A stretch of 64,000 bases of DNA from Nemertoderma westbladi (taxonomy: Eukaryota; Xenacoelomorpha; Nemertodermatida; Nemertodermatidae), in assembly GCA_032718475.1 (NCBI GenBank), contig JAUCBJ010007281.1, positions 1 to 64,000 on the forward strand. Direction: 5' to 3'. The position numbers and the translations under genes are program-made. Below are positions 48,648 through 58,619 of the stretch, in pieces. A model generated the notes under the pieces. It searched no databases. It was given only the letters and a program-made list of their open reading frames with translations, and was not told the origin of the DNA. How positions within the stretch are numbered: the first letter of the stretch is position 1; the number at the start of each line of letters is the position of its first letter.

Positions 48648-48779
48648 AATTCGCCGAGATGGATTTGCGTCAATTTTTCCCCGTCTCCTTGTTTGTATGT
48701 TTGTATGACGTTTCCTTATCAGTATGATGATTCACCAAAGGAAACAAGGGGCTGGAAGCAAATCTCATCTCGGCGAATT
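48648..48779. repeat. Short inverted repeat, hairpin or MITE-like
   Basis: The left arm AATTCGCCGAGATGGATTTGC (48648-48668, split here as AATTCGCCGAGATG plus GATTTGC) pairs with 48758-48779, with one inserted base. The arms are separated by about 90 bp. TTGTTT and AAACAA stretches inside extend the pairing. No target duplication was identified. Confidence 0.55.
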
Positions 48780-49324
48780 AAAATTTCGACTCAATTTTTA
48801 ATTATAAATGTAGGGAAATAAGCAAAGCAGGCTTGGGACAATTTATTCTTAGTCAATTATTAGAATTCATGGTGAATTAGCTGTTAATTCTCTGCTAATT
48901 AACAATCTAATGTAGTGGAGTGGATAAATAAGGTGAAAATGATATAAAACTTGATAATAAAAGAACAAAAAATTTGAGTACAATTTTATAGATTTTTACT
49001 TAAAAATTTAATTATCTTATTCGAAAAATAACATGTATACAAAAGCTATTGTGTTTCTATGAATCTTAATTATGTGTTTTTGATATATTGAGGGAAAGGC
49101 ACGCCGGACATATCTGTTTTTACTAAATAGGCAATACTGTGCAAGTGAAGTTAACATGTCGCTATCGCATGTTATATTTCGCACCTTCGACCATATCATC
49201 TCCATTATAGCTGTTTTGTTAATGGTGTGTAACAGGATATTCTGTAAAGCAGAACTTTTTCATAGTGATTATGATAGGCTTGCACTAAGGTGTAGTGCCG
49301 GCGGACCAGTAACATAGATCTCAG

Positions 49325-49405
49325 TTTTATCAAGACCGGCGTCATTTGAGAGAGTCATTGGCTGTTCACCACGTCTATTCTAATCAACAGGATGCCACAG
49401 CCGCA
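49325..49405 (-). pseudogene. Very diverged LINE-A-like 3' coding scrap
   Basis: CAAGACCGGCGTCATTTGA, then GTCATTGGCTGTTCACCAC and AGGATGCCAC, line up in order with the LINE-A minus-strand 3' region (CAAGGCCAGTGTCCTTTAA, GTCATGGGCTGTCCACCAT, AGGCTGCCA). Low identity; it may belong to a related LINE family. Confidence 0.35.
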
Positions 49406-50624
49406 AGGTTGTGTTGTGGGGCGAGCCACGAAGTGAGCGAAGCCTTAGCATATGGGTACCATTCACGAGTTGTCTGTCGTCGTCGTCGTAAATTTTTGAT
49501 TGCTAATAACTCGATTATTCCTCGATGAATTTAATCGAAACTTGGTATGAATGTAGTCCGGTTTAGAAAGAATCTCAAGTTTGGTCAAAAACGAACGAAC
49601 GTAACGAGTTTACAATGTATACGAGTATCCATCTGCCATAAATCAGCAGTTACTCTCACAGTTTCGAGACTTTGCACAGTTATAAAGGTCGTTAGTCTCC
49701 GTTTAGGAAAATTATTTTACGACAAAACAGGAGGAGCACAACGAGGCTAATGAAGGAGAAGAGTATTGTAAAACTAAAAATGTCTTACTTAACTTAAATA
49801 GCCCTAGTTAGAAGGTTTACAAATGACCGTTAAAGTGTGTAAGGGCAAGCTGAAATGGATCTATATTTTTACAACTAGTTTATCACAAGCTGATAGCATC
49901 GCCTTCACTCATATGTTTTAGAAAAGACGGTTTTCGAATATGTAATAGAGATTATTATAATGTACTTTCTAATTTAGGCTCTCGTGCTGCGCGAAGGCCC
50001 CACGAACGTGTTGATACTGTCGACGGGAACAACGGGCGCGCACGGGTAGTTTCCGTTTCGGCATGAATGCTATTTAGGGACTAGCCATAAGCGCATATCC
50101 GTGGCTACATCGTGCGTAAAATAAGAAATAATAAGATATGAATACACACAATTAATATTAATACTCCAACTCCAGACATCGTGAAACTACTTTATGAATA
50201 TAGAATAGTTCATATTATATTCGAATGGGTATGAATTTTGAATAATAAACCACCGATTTATTATGTTTACGACCGCACGCCTTCACGAGAAGAGAGACCT
50301 AACGCTCTACCTGACTACCTACCGAATTTGACTCATATAGATAGTTCTAACATTACGCCCATTTTATGATCCCATCATTTAATTAAAACGAATAAATAAA
50401 TTAGTTCCCCTCGTAAAATATCACCAACCTATAATATGAAATATTATCGACTTATATATATATATATGAATCATATAGTATGGGAGTTTCATTAAAGTGA
50501 ATAAATCACTAACTCAGTATAGTAGAGTAATTTGCATCAATCGAAGGTTTGTAGGGAATATTATTTTACACCTGAAACACAAAATCTGAAAATTATATAC
50601 TGTATATATATTATATTATTATTA

Positions 50625-50656
50625 TGACGGACGGACGGAATGACGGACGGACGGTG
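50625..50656. repeat. (GACG)n microsatellite
   Basis: GACGGACGGACGGA, a TGACGGACGGACGG continuation and a T interruption; a short tetranucleotide repeat. Confidence 0.8.
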
Positions 50657-51413
50657 GGCGGTTTACTATGTAATATGTAACGGGAAGTTGATATAACTGA
50701 ATTTGGTAGTGCCGCGCCAATTGTATACTATTGAATACTCAAGCTATTTAACTTATTTTATTCTGATGTGCACCCACTCTACCCCACCCATCATCCCCAA
50801 ACCATACGACCATACCATACCGTGCCGTACCATACCCCGCACCACACCACACCATACCGACCGGATCAAACTGCAACCATCCCACAGGTAGGTAGGTGCT
50901 CTCCTCAGGAATCAAAGTCATAATTTTAAGAAGAATCAATAAAACCGCATACTGAAGTAGTAACTATATACTGTATAACAGCAAACACTATTGCACCCCA
51001 GTAGGACTCCAGTTTTTCTCTATTCTAGCCCTGCGTAATGCGTATAATACATACCACTAATGTGGGCTTTACTTGGCTTGATTATTTTGTTGCAGTTAAT
51101 TGCACGTATAGAAATTAATTTGACAGTACTATTGTTTGGTTCTAAGCTTTGACAAGGGCAACCACCCATGCCATGGTTTTATCCATCTTATCAGTGTGAA
51201 CTCCACCTGAATTTCTATCTTTCCTTATCAGATAGAAACTAATCGCTCGCTACCATGAGTTGGACCTGTAACTCCTCCCCATCAGGCCATCACTTGCCAA
51301 AAACAACAAAGTGGATAAAAATGGTAAACTGAAATTATACTGTATGTAATGAAAAGAAAAACCAGCGCTAAGTGTCCTGAATTTCATAGTAAAATATTAC
51401 CAAACAGCAAACG

Positions 51414-51442
51414 TTTCGATTATATAAAATAACCATCATCAG
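51414..51442 (-). ncRNA. Hammerhead-ribozyme-like core at the Penelope 3' end
   Basis: The minus strand carries CTGATGA (51442-51436), an 18-base stem-loop whose arms GGTTAT and ATAATC pair over six positions with one G-U, then GAAAC (51417-51413). That is the conserved hammerhead core with stem II. Hammerhead motifs in Penelope-like elements are published knowledge. Stem III would be minimal, with GTA as a possible cleavage triplet near 51402-51400, and I cannot find a good stem I. It may be degenerate, or active only in a tandem arrangement. Confidence 0.45.
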
Positions 51443-51619
51443 TGCGATCAAGCAGTTCAATGCAGAGAATAAAAACTAATATATAATTAAGAGAAGAAAG
51501 CTATAAATTGCAACCTAAATATAAAAACTAACTAAAGGCAAAAAATATACTATGGAATGTCAACATGTGCACAACTACAGAAGGGCGGTCTAACCAGAAA
51601 ATAAAGCTGGCTTTATACA

Positions 51620-52059
51620 ACTAAAACCAGTCTGTGTGTTTAGGGTAGGGCGTATATCTCGAATGTACAATGACTCCTTAATGTAGGTATCGAAACCATT
51701 TGTAGCAGCACCAATAATTTTGAAATTATCAGTTGTACAGATAGCGTGATCAGTTTCTAAACAATGATCGTATATGGCTGAATCCTTCGGTACCGATAGC
51801 CTACCGGTAAGGAAGGAGCGGCCAGCATGCTCTCCTACGCGAACAGCAAGGTGTCTGACAGTTTTACCTACATAAGTACTGTAGCATTGCAGCTACCACA
51901 GGAATATAAATAGACAACTTTGGAACGGGTACATGAAGGGGACGCTTGTCCTTATAACTGAAGAATGAACCAAGTCTGACAGATGGCCTAAAAATGACCT
52001 TTAGTTCTATATGCGCAAAGTTGGTATTAAATAATCGCAATAATTTTTATTGTCCGTTT
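51620..52059 (-). pseudogene. Penelope-like C-terminal GIY-YIG endonuclease remnant
   Basis: The minus strand reads LFNTNFAHIELKVIF, RPSVRLGSFFSYKDKRPLH, VYLYSCGSCNAT, then YVGKTVRHLAVRVGEHAGRSF, SAIYDHCLETDHAI, DNFKIIG and IKESLYIRDIRPTLN. These are the Penelope linker and its GIY-YIG nuclease; here GIY appears as VYLY and YIG as YVG. A small insertion between CNAT and YVGKT (near 51885) shifts the frame, and further stops occur upstream. The nuclease would nick target DNA for reverse transcription. Not functional in this copy. Confidence 0.75.
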
Positions 52060-52079
52060 AAATCACTCATGATGTCCTT

Positions 52080-52285
52080 TTTTTTTTACTTTTTATGTCC
52101 TCCAGAAATTTACCGTTAGGTTCCATGCTACCGGTTTCTCTACTGCTGTTCTCTCAGGCTATGAGTACCGGTATTAGCTTTTTTTTTTACTTTTAATGTC
52201 CTCCAGAAATTTATCGTTAGGTTCCATGCTACCGGTTTCTCTACTGCTGTTCTCTCAGGCTACCAGTACCGGTATTAGTATAGAG
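52080..52285. repeat. Two direct copies of about 105 bp
   Basis: TTTACTTTTTATGTCCTCC...GCTACCGGTTTCTCTACTGC...GAGTACCGGTATTAG occurs at 52085-52180 and again at 52185-52280 with few changes. The unit includes the left terminal motif of the host transposon, so the terminus itself is duplicated. Confidence 0.75.
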
Positions 52286-52439
52286 CACTATTTTGCAGTA
52301 TTGCATGTACAGATGTACTGTAGGTATAAAGCAGGTATTTTAGGTATTTTAGTACCGGTACCGGCACCAGTACTGCTGTAGGCCTACTGTGTAGCCTACC
52401 ATTTAAATACGGTACTGGTAGGCCTACCGGCTGATCGGT

Positions 52440-52985
52440 TGTTTTGGTTAGAAAATCCCGCCTCTGTAACCTGCCCCTTTCCCTCAATTAGTTAAATGAT
52501 CGTTTATTGTTTTGGTTAGAAAATCCCGCCTCTGTAACATGCTCCTTTCCCTCAATTAGTTAAGTGATCGTTTATTGTTTTGGTTAGAAAATCCCGCCTC
52601 TGTGACCTGCTCCTTTCCCTCAATTAGTTAAGTGATCGTTAATTGTTTTGGTTAGGAAATCCCGCCTCTGTAACCTGCTCCTTTCTCTCAATTGGTAATG
52701 TTATCGTTTATTGTTTTGGTTAGAAAAGACCATCTATGTAACCTGCTCTTTTCCTTCATTTGGTAAAGTGATTGTTTATTGTTTTGGTTAGAAAATTCCG
52801 CCTATGTAACCTGCTCCTTTCCCTGATTTGGTAAAGTGACCGTTTATTGTTTTGGTTAGAAAGGCTAGCCTCTGTAACCTGCTCCTTTCCTTCATTTGGT
52901 AAAGTGACTGTTTATTGTTTTGGTTAGAAAATCCGGCCTTAACCTGCTCCTTTCCATCAATTGGTAATTGTTTTTGGCTATAAAA
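52440..52985. repeat. 68-bp tandem repeat, about 8 copies
   Basis: The word TGTTTTGGTTAGAAAA recurs at about 52440, 52509, 52577, 52645, 52712, 52780, 52848 and 52916. Each is followed by CCCGCCTCTGTAACCTGC and TCCTTTCCCTCAATT. Copies decay toward the right end. A diverged single unit appears at about 61467-61520. Confidence 0.88.
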
Positions 52986-53339
52986 TGAGTGTTTTGCTAC
53001 GTCATGTGGTAATCGATTATCGACAACAACCACAAACTATTAAATTTAGAGTCTTTTACCACAGGCACATATGGAAATCTATCTTATAGTCTATAAATCA
53101 TGGAATTTTGAATGTTTTGGCACAGGCATAGTGAAACCAACTGTCCGACAGACCAGAAATCAACAAATTTTGAATGTTTTGGCATAGGCATGTTGAAATC
53201 AACTGTCTGACAGTCCAGAAATCAGCAGTCTGACAGTTTGAAGAAATACATACATAAAAAGGTCAACAAAAGTCATTATGCACAATTCGTAAAAAAATGA
53301 GGACAAAAAAAGTCAAATAAAAGGACATAAAAAATCACT

Positions 53340-54130
53340 GCCTTAAATAATTTACGTAATCTATTCCTAATTAAATAACTAAATTCCCCAGCAAACGGTA
53401 GTACTAGATACACGCTCTTTCTTTCTACTACATGTAGGTGCCGGAACTGGCTGAGGCAGCTGGGCACGGTATATAAATAACCTAGTGATGTCATTAAGTA
53501 GTTTCATGGGATACCCATTACGTAACAAAATAGAATATAGTTAGGTCTGTTAGTGGGTCGTTGAAAATAATATAGTTAGATGGAATATGAAAAATTCTAT
53601 ATATTAAAGTGAAAACAAGGCCGAATTTGTAACGGAAGGGGATGAAGGAGTAATAACTAGTGTACAAACTAGTGAACGTGGGTTTTCGATACACCGAAGT
53701 GGAAAATCCAAAATCACTAAGCTGTGTTACTTTAATATCCAGAAAAGGTATATATCTATTATTTTCAGATTCGCAAGTGAACTCAATTTTGGGATGTTGT
53801 TTGTTTAGGTAAGCCAAAAATAGTTGGGATTGTTCTATTGTGTCAAAAACTATAAATGTTTCATCGACATACCGACGGTATAACGAAGGGGGACAATTTT
53901 TAATTTTGAGTTCGTGATGTGCCAGAAAAGCATTAACTAAATTAGCTAAAACTTGGCCTAAGGGGGACCCCATTGCCACGCCGTCACATTGACTAAATAA
54001 TGAATTGTCAAAAGTGAAATAATTATTATGCAGGGCAAAACGTAGTAGAGTTCTCATTTGTTCTTTACTGAGTCCCTTAATAAGTATTGGACTTGAATAT
54101 ATGTATTCAAGATTTATCAGTCGATTCTAA
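53340..54130 (-). pseudogene. Penelope-like reverse transcriptase remnant
   Basis: From about 54125 the minus strand reads YSSPILIKGLSKEQMRTLL, FALHNNYFTF, then CDGVAMGSPLGQVLANL (54000-53940), YRRYVDETFIVF, FTCESENNRYIPFLDIKV, SVYRKPTFTSLY and RIFHIPSNYIIF. These are consecutive Penelope RT motifs. The catalytic YVDD is YVDE here (53875-53864). After DLTIF the frame shifts; NGYPMKLLNDIT and VYLVLPFAGEFSYLI follow in another frame, matching the next conserved Penelope block. The longest open piece is 53518-54057 (179 residues). Dead copy. Confidence 0.85.
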
Positions 54131-54341
54131 AATGAATGTTTCACACGCAATTTTACGGTGGTATCCGGATAATGAATACGAATATAACACTCCAACACAA
54201 ATCGAGTCTTTACACGATCATCACCCGGTACATTCTTATCAAGTCCCGAATGGGTTCCCATTCCCAAGTCTCGAATGGGTTCTCACTCCCATCTCCCCCC
54301 AAGTCTCGAATGGGTTCTCACTCCAGGTCTCGAATGGGTTC
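54131..54341. repeat. Local repeats of a CGAATGGGTTCYCACTCC motif before the LINE-A insertion
   Basis: The motif CGAATGGGTTCCCATTCC or its CTCACTCC variant occurs four times between 54245 and 54350 with spacing of about 25-35 bp. The last copy overlaps the target duplication of LINE-A copy 7. Confidence 0.7.
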
Positions 54342-54396
54342 CCACTCCCATGTCCTACTACTACTAGGATCGGCATGCTGCATTGCAGCTGCATTT

Positions 54397-57300
54397 TTAA
54401 GAATGCTGTGCCGGCTTGTCAACAAAATTGCACAACTCCCTATCACCCATGACATTTGCTAGATCATCCGCATCTTTAAGGCCAGTGTCCTTTAAGATGC
54501 GTCTCAAGAAAGTCATGGGCTGTCCACCATGCTTATTCACTCCATGAGGCTGCCAAAGTACAATATTATGCACTGGCTGGTCCTCACGGCGAAAGCAATG
54601 TCCTGCAAAGCGGAGGCGATTTTGTTCTAGTGTCAAGCTTGGGGGAACCAATGAGACACCTCCAATGTTATATAGTGTCTGGTTGGAGATGTGTGCATTG
54701 TACTTGACACAATGAACCCGGCGTAGCATTCTTGTGAATGTGCCATCCAGAGATTTGGTGTCCTCAGCAGTTAGAGCCCAGCATGGACTCCCGTAGAGGA
54801 GTACTGGAACTAAAGCTGCTCTAAATAATCGGACCTTAAGTTTCCAATTAATTCTCGGTGACTTCCAAATCTTGGAAAGCCTATTCAAGGCTGCCCATGC
54901 CTTTCCCTTACGTATTCGAAGGTCCTCACCTGACTTCCGGATCCATGATCCCAGGTAACAGAAGTCGTCCACATGCTCAAGCATACCATCCTTTGAGCTT
55001 ATGCTCATCCGATCAGAGACTTGCTGAGGACTTTCAGAGTTAACTGTCAGAATTTTGGTCTTTCTGGAGTTAATAAAAAGACCAACACTAGAAGCAGCAT
55101 GTTCTAATGAGCTGAGGAGCCGTTGGGCTCCCTCTAATGATTCTGAGAGTACTCCTAAGTCATCAGCAAAGTCTAGATCAGTTAGGTACTTGGCAGGATT
55201 TCCTCGACTTCTGGAGCCAGTAGGTGGAGTTATCATCACCCCATCATCATTATAATGATCTAAGGACATGCGTAGAACATAGTCAACCACAATGATGAAC
55301 AAGAATGGTGCAAGTGTGTCTCCTTGGAGGACGCCCCATAACACTTCAAATGGTTCTGTGTCACCATCAACAGTAGACACAAATGTTGTCGAACCATCAT
55401 ATACTGATCTGATTGCTGCAATAATTTCATCAGGAATCCCATATAATGAAAGTATGCTGAACATACGTGAGCGAGAGACTGAATCAAAGGCCTTGAAGAA
55501 TTCAACAAAGATAACAGCCAGATGCCTGTCTTTCTTTTTTGATAACTCTTCAATTATCCTTCTAAGTGCCAAAATGGGCTCCATGGTCCCACGACCTTTA
55601 CGGAACCCATTCTGATTTCCACGGAGCAGTCTCTCAATGGGATCCCTGATGCGATTTAATAGAATCCTATTGTATAGCTTTGCAGCAATCGAGATCAATG
55701 ATATTCCCCGAAAAGAACCATAGAGTGTTAGGTTGCCCTTCTTGGGAACTGGCACCAACTTATTTCTTTTCATTTCTTGTGGGACTCTTGTTGTTCGGTA
55801 CATGTCTACTATGATGGGATAGATGAGCTTTAAACACTCAGGTATTTTAAAGACCTCAGGGGGAACACCATCTACTCCACTGGCACGATTGGTCTTAATG
55901 CTCTTTGCAGCAGCCTTCACTTCTGCAAAGGAGATATCGCCAATGGGAATATCTGGGAGTACAGACTCAGACACTTTTACTTCTATAAAGTTATCAGGCA
56001 ATACCCTGTCATTATTGAGGAGCTTTTCAAAGTGGGCTTGCCAACCATTGAGGCAATCGGCTGGTGATTCAGCCTTAACCTTGGTGGTTGGTTGGCTTTT
56101 CCGCCCAGTAAGCAGATTGATCGATTTCCATGCCTGGGATGATTGCCTGCTGTCGTCAGCATCATTGATGGCATCAACCTGTTGGTTTATTAGCTCCTGT
56201 AGATTAGCAGAGTACTGCCTGTTCAGGGACCTAGATGCAGCCTTAACTGCATTCTTGGCCGCTGTAGTCTGTTTGAGGCGGGACTCTTTCTGCGCCTTAT
56301 GAAGGTCATTTCGGCACTTCTGAATTTTGTTGTCAGTCCAGGGGGCCCTTTTCCTGTTTCGAGGGTATACAGGAAATGTTTCTGCAGCTGCTAACTTAAC
56401 TGCTTCTGTAAAGGCAGTATAGCCCTCACAGTGATCTGCCACCTCAGAGGCTAGAGCCTCATACCTGTTGCTCAGCTGTAGTGTGAAGCTGGATCTCACA
56501 CTTGGCTGTTGCAACAGAGAGGACCAGTCATGCCGCGTCAAGGCAGATTTCGTTGTTCTGATAGCACGCAGACTAAGTCTTACCTTGGCCACAATAAGGC
56601 GGTGATCACTGGAGAAGGGTCGAAGTGTAAATGCATTACAGTCTTGTATAGAGCTCCTGTATTTCCTACGAAACAGAATATGGTCTATCTGGGACTTGTG
56701 ACCACTGGGTCCACTATGAGTCCATAGCTTTCCAGTTCGCTTCTTGAACTGGGTTCCAGCCGAAAACAATCCATTTCCAAAGATAAAATCCTGAAGATGG
56801 ACAGAATTTCGGTTAACACTATTGCTATAGACCCAGGGCGATGTAGGTGATTGATGCAGACTTGCATTAAAGTCTCCCAGGAATGTTAAGAATGCATGCT
56901 GATCCACTCCATCAGTAGCTGCTTGTAGATTGTGGTAGAAATTTTCCACCTCCTCTACAGGGGCAACACTAGTTGGAGAGTAGCACACAATCAGAACCAC
57001 CTTAGGAAACTTCTTAGCCAGTCTTCGAGAACATGAGAAGTGGCAACGGATGATGCGGTTAGAGATTTGGTCTATTTTGTCCAATGCTGCATGTGCAGTT
57101 GGATTCATCAATAGACCAATTCCACCATTGCCACTATCATCTGCTGACGCGAGGGCGAGTCGCCAACCGCCCCCCATGTCCTTAATCAGAACCTCATCAG
57201 TCTGTCCAGTCTGCATTCGGTGCTCTTGAACACCCACTGCGCTAAGAGAAAGCTTATCTGCCAAGGCAGTCGGCTCACCTTGTCGCATTGGGGACCCGAG

Positions 57301-57708
57301 TGTTAGGGTGTTTACTGAGGCTAGTCTTGTGACTTGCCTCAGATTCACCAATGGCTTTGTTGGTCGGGGTGGAACATGAGAGTAGCCTCCAACTCCAGAA
57401 TCCCTCTCCCCATCACAATCTGGCCTTCTTGGTGACCCAGGGTTTGGGCCAGAAAGGTCATCAGGAAAGGGACTCAAATAATTGTTGGCTGCTCTCTCTC
57501 CAGTAGGGGGTGAGACAGGCAGCCGGTCAGGAGTTAACTGATGCCTGTGAGGCCGATTGTGTCCGGTAATTCCACTGGCCTCTAGTGGCCGGACCTCCGC
57601 ATTGCTAATGTAATCCATAGTGGGGGTTGTGGGGTGCTTTTTTGCCGAGTCAGCTCTCGGGGCAAATACCACACCCTGGTTTGCCATTCCACAGGGTGGG
57701 TGTCGCAA
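54397..57708 (-). CDS. LINE-A polyprotein: APE-type endonuclease and reverse transcriptase
   Basis: The 1103-residue frame is intact. Residues 1-150 are a Pro/Ser-rich leader. The endonuclease follows: VNTLTLGS...VGVQEHRM (about 150-180), GDFNA (278-282), SGPSGHKSQIDHIL (about 335) and SSDHRLIVAKV (about 365). The RT follows: GVDGVPPEVF, RGISLISIAAKLYNRILL, motif A (about 736), WGVLQGDTLAPFLF (about 790) and FADD (about 849). The C-terminal region contains YGSPCWALT and a GHCFRREDQ...GGQPMTFLRR segment. In motif A the metal-binding aspartate is glutamate: FVEFFKAFD, GAA codon at 55501-55503, whereas copies 1 and 4 have FVDFF. Two codons are also missing near the C-terminus (RELCNF against RELWRCNF). 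The enzyme may therefore be crippled despite the open frame. LINE clade not assigned. Confidence 0.92.
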   Translation of the reverse strand: MRHPPCGMANQGVVFAPRADSAKKHPTTPTMDYISNAEVRPLEASGITGHNRPHRHQLTPDRLPVSPPTGERAANNYLSPFPDDLSGPNPGSPRRPDCDGERDSGVGGYSHVPPRPTKPLVNLRQVTRLASVNTLTLGSPMRQGEPTALADKLSLSAVGVQEHRMQTGQTDEVLIKDMGGGWRLALASADDSGNGGIGLLMNPTAHAALDKIDQISNRIIRCHFSCSRRLAKKFPKVVLIVCYSPTSVAPVEEVENFYHNLQAATDGVDQHAFLTFLGDFNASLHQSPTSPWVYSNSVNRNSVHLQDFIFGNGLFSAGTQFKKRTGKLWTHSGPSGHKSQIDHILFRRKYRSSIQDCNAFTLRPFSSDHRLIVAKVRLSLRAIRTTKSALTRHDWSSLLQQPSVRSSFTLQLSNRYEALASEVADHCEGYTAFTEAVKLAAAETFPVYPRNRKRAPWTDNKIQKCRNDLHKAQKESRLKQTTAAKNAVKAASRSLNRQYSANLQELINQQVDAINDADDSRQSSQAWKSINLLTGRKSQPTTKVKAESPADCLNGWQAHFEKLLNNDRVLPDNFIEVKVSESVLPDIPIGDISFAEVKAAAKSIKTNRASGVDGVPPEVFKIPECLKLIYPIIVDMYRTTRVPQEMKRNKLVPVPKKGNLTLYGSFRGISLISIAAKLYNRILLNRIRDPIERLLRGNQNGFRKGRGTMEPILALRRIIEELSKKKDRHLAVIFVEFFKAFDSVSRSRMFSILSLYGIPDEIIAAIRSVYDGSTTFVSTVDGDTEPFEVLWGVLQGDTLAPFLFIIVVDYVLRMSLDHYNDDGVMITPPTGSRSRGNPAKYLTDLDFADDLGVLSESLEGAQRLLSSLEHAASSVGLFINSRKTKILTVNSESPQQVSDRMSISSKDGMLEHVDDFCYLGSWIRKSGEDLRIRKGKAWAALNRLSKIWKSPRINWKLKVRLFRAALVPVLLYGSPCWALTAEDTKSLDGTFTRMLRRVHCVKYNAHISNQTLYNIGGVSLVPPSLTLEQNRLRFAGHCFRREDQPVHNIVLWQPHGVNKHGGQPMTFLRRILKDTGLKDADDLANVMGDRELCNFVDKPAQHS

Positions 57709-57931
57709 TGGAGTCAGATATGAGGCCCATCACCCATATCTACTCTGGCGCACATGACCCACCATTGGCTGTTGCAGCTCATCTGCTGGGTCATGCCCTG
57801 TACCCTTGCTGCCAGGTGCAGGTCGCAGTGAAGTGCTCTCAGAGTGGACATGAGAACACTCTACTCCTGACCAGCCATTGGTAGTTCACCATCTGCCTGG
57901 TCAGGCCATATACCCCTGCAGCCAAGTATAT

Positions 57932-58087
57932 TATTATTGTTATTATCGTACAGTGAATAAGAAATAATTATGCACGTACAATTCGACAGACATAAATAGC
58001 ACAATAATATAATGTAAGATTTTATATAGTTATTATGTAATAAATAAGTAAATGTATATCTATTTTGGACCAAAAATAAACGACAAT
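57932..58087. repeat. 156-bp insertion in the LINE-A 5' UTR
   Basis: Copy 4 reads GCCAAGTATAT then GGGTCCTTAATCC without interruption. Copy 7 has 156 AT-rich bases between those words. No clear terminal repeats or target duplication are visible. It could be a small mobile insertion or ancestral sequence lost from copy 4. Confidence 0.65.
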
Positions 58088-58281
58088 GGGTCCTTAATCC
58101 AGGACCAAGGGCGTCCCTATCCCAGAACGAAGGGGGTCCTAGTTACAGGACCAGATTTGCCCTAGTAAGAGGGTCTATGCAGCTACAGGTGGCACCTCCT
58201 TTATGCTGCATAGAGGTGGCAAGTTTTCTTGATCAGTGACCTAGAATACCTGACCTGACCTAACTGACCACTCCCATGTCC

Positions 58282-58619
58282 ACTGTCCAGTCCACATATA
58301 AAGTGAACAATTCTTTTACACAATATATTTGGTTAACCATGATGGTTTTCATTAAAATCGTGTGCAGCGCAGAAAATTAAATTACTTCGCTTCCTTTTAA
58401 TCCTATTATACAATATTCTACCAAAAAGAGTATCTTTAAAAGTTAAATTTAAATTTTGTTTGAATAACAATTAATTGTTTATAAGCAGTTTTCTTTAGCA
58501 GTCCTTTTGTAATATTACAAGTATCATATAAGCTGCATACAATTATTGTTACAAAGTACTTTACAGTGTTACTCAAGGCTTCATTTACACTGATAAACCA
58601 ATTCTGCTCAACACTGTAG
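58282..58619. other. Intron or flanking sequence upstream of the laminin-type exon
   Basis: No coding signal. It ends in ...CTCAACACTGTAG, a usable splice acceptor although its pyrimidine tract is weak. Confidence 0.45.

Larger units (their letters stand above)
48404..51389. other. Long non-coding spacer
   Basis: No gene supported. It includes the inverted repeat at 48648-48779, a weak LINE-like match at about 49325-49405, the 31-bp inverted dispersed repeat at 49981-50011, (GACG)n at 50625-50656, and CCATACC-rich DNA at 50800-50860. Confidence 0.45.
52060..53339. mobile_element. 1.26-kb non-autonomous DNA transposon inside the Penelope element
   Basis: AAATCACT occurs at 52060-52067 and 53332-53339, an 8-bp duplication that brackets 52068-53331. 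Both ends carry imperfect inverted ATGTCCTTTT...ACTTTTT...TGTCCTC sequences. There is no transposase ORF. Inside are two copies of a roughly 105-bp unit (52080-52285) and an 8-copy 68-bp tandem array (52440-52985). The 8-bp duplication would fit a hAT-type element, but the terminal bases are not typical, so the superfamily is left open. Confidence 0.68.
51390..54130 (-). mobile_element. Penelope-like retroelement, 5' truncated and split by another transposon
   Basis: On the minus strand the order is RT (54130-53340), a 1.26-kb insertion (53331-52068), then the GIY-YIG endonuclease region (52060-51640) and a 3' region with a hammerhead-like core (51414-51442). This RT then GIY-YIG order defines Penelope-like elements. 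The 5' boundary near 54130 is marked by a stop and loss of similarity; the 3' boundary is uncertain. Confidence 0.8.
54342..58281 (-). mobile_element. LINE-A copy 7: full-length non-LTR retrotransposon with 14-bp target duplication
   Basis: CCACTCCCATGTCC occurs at 54342-54355 and at 58268-58281, exactly flanking the element 54356-58267 (3,912 bp). On the minus strand it has a 560-bp 5' UTR starting TCAGTTAGGTCAGG, one 1103-residue ORF, and a very short 3' UTR with a hairpin ending in TAG triplets. A perfect duplication and an uninterrupted ORF mark it as the youngest copy here. Its 5' UTR has an extra 156-bp segment (57932-58087) absent from copy 4. Confidence 0.93.

Noticed and set aside
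49425-49445. GAGCCACGAAGTGAGCGAAG as a functional inverted signal
   Set aside because: A short imperfect repeat with no partner or context; likely part of a diverged LINE scrap or chance.
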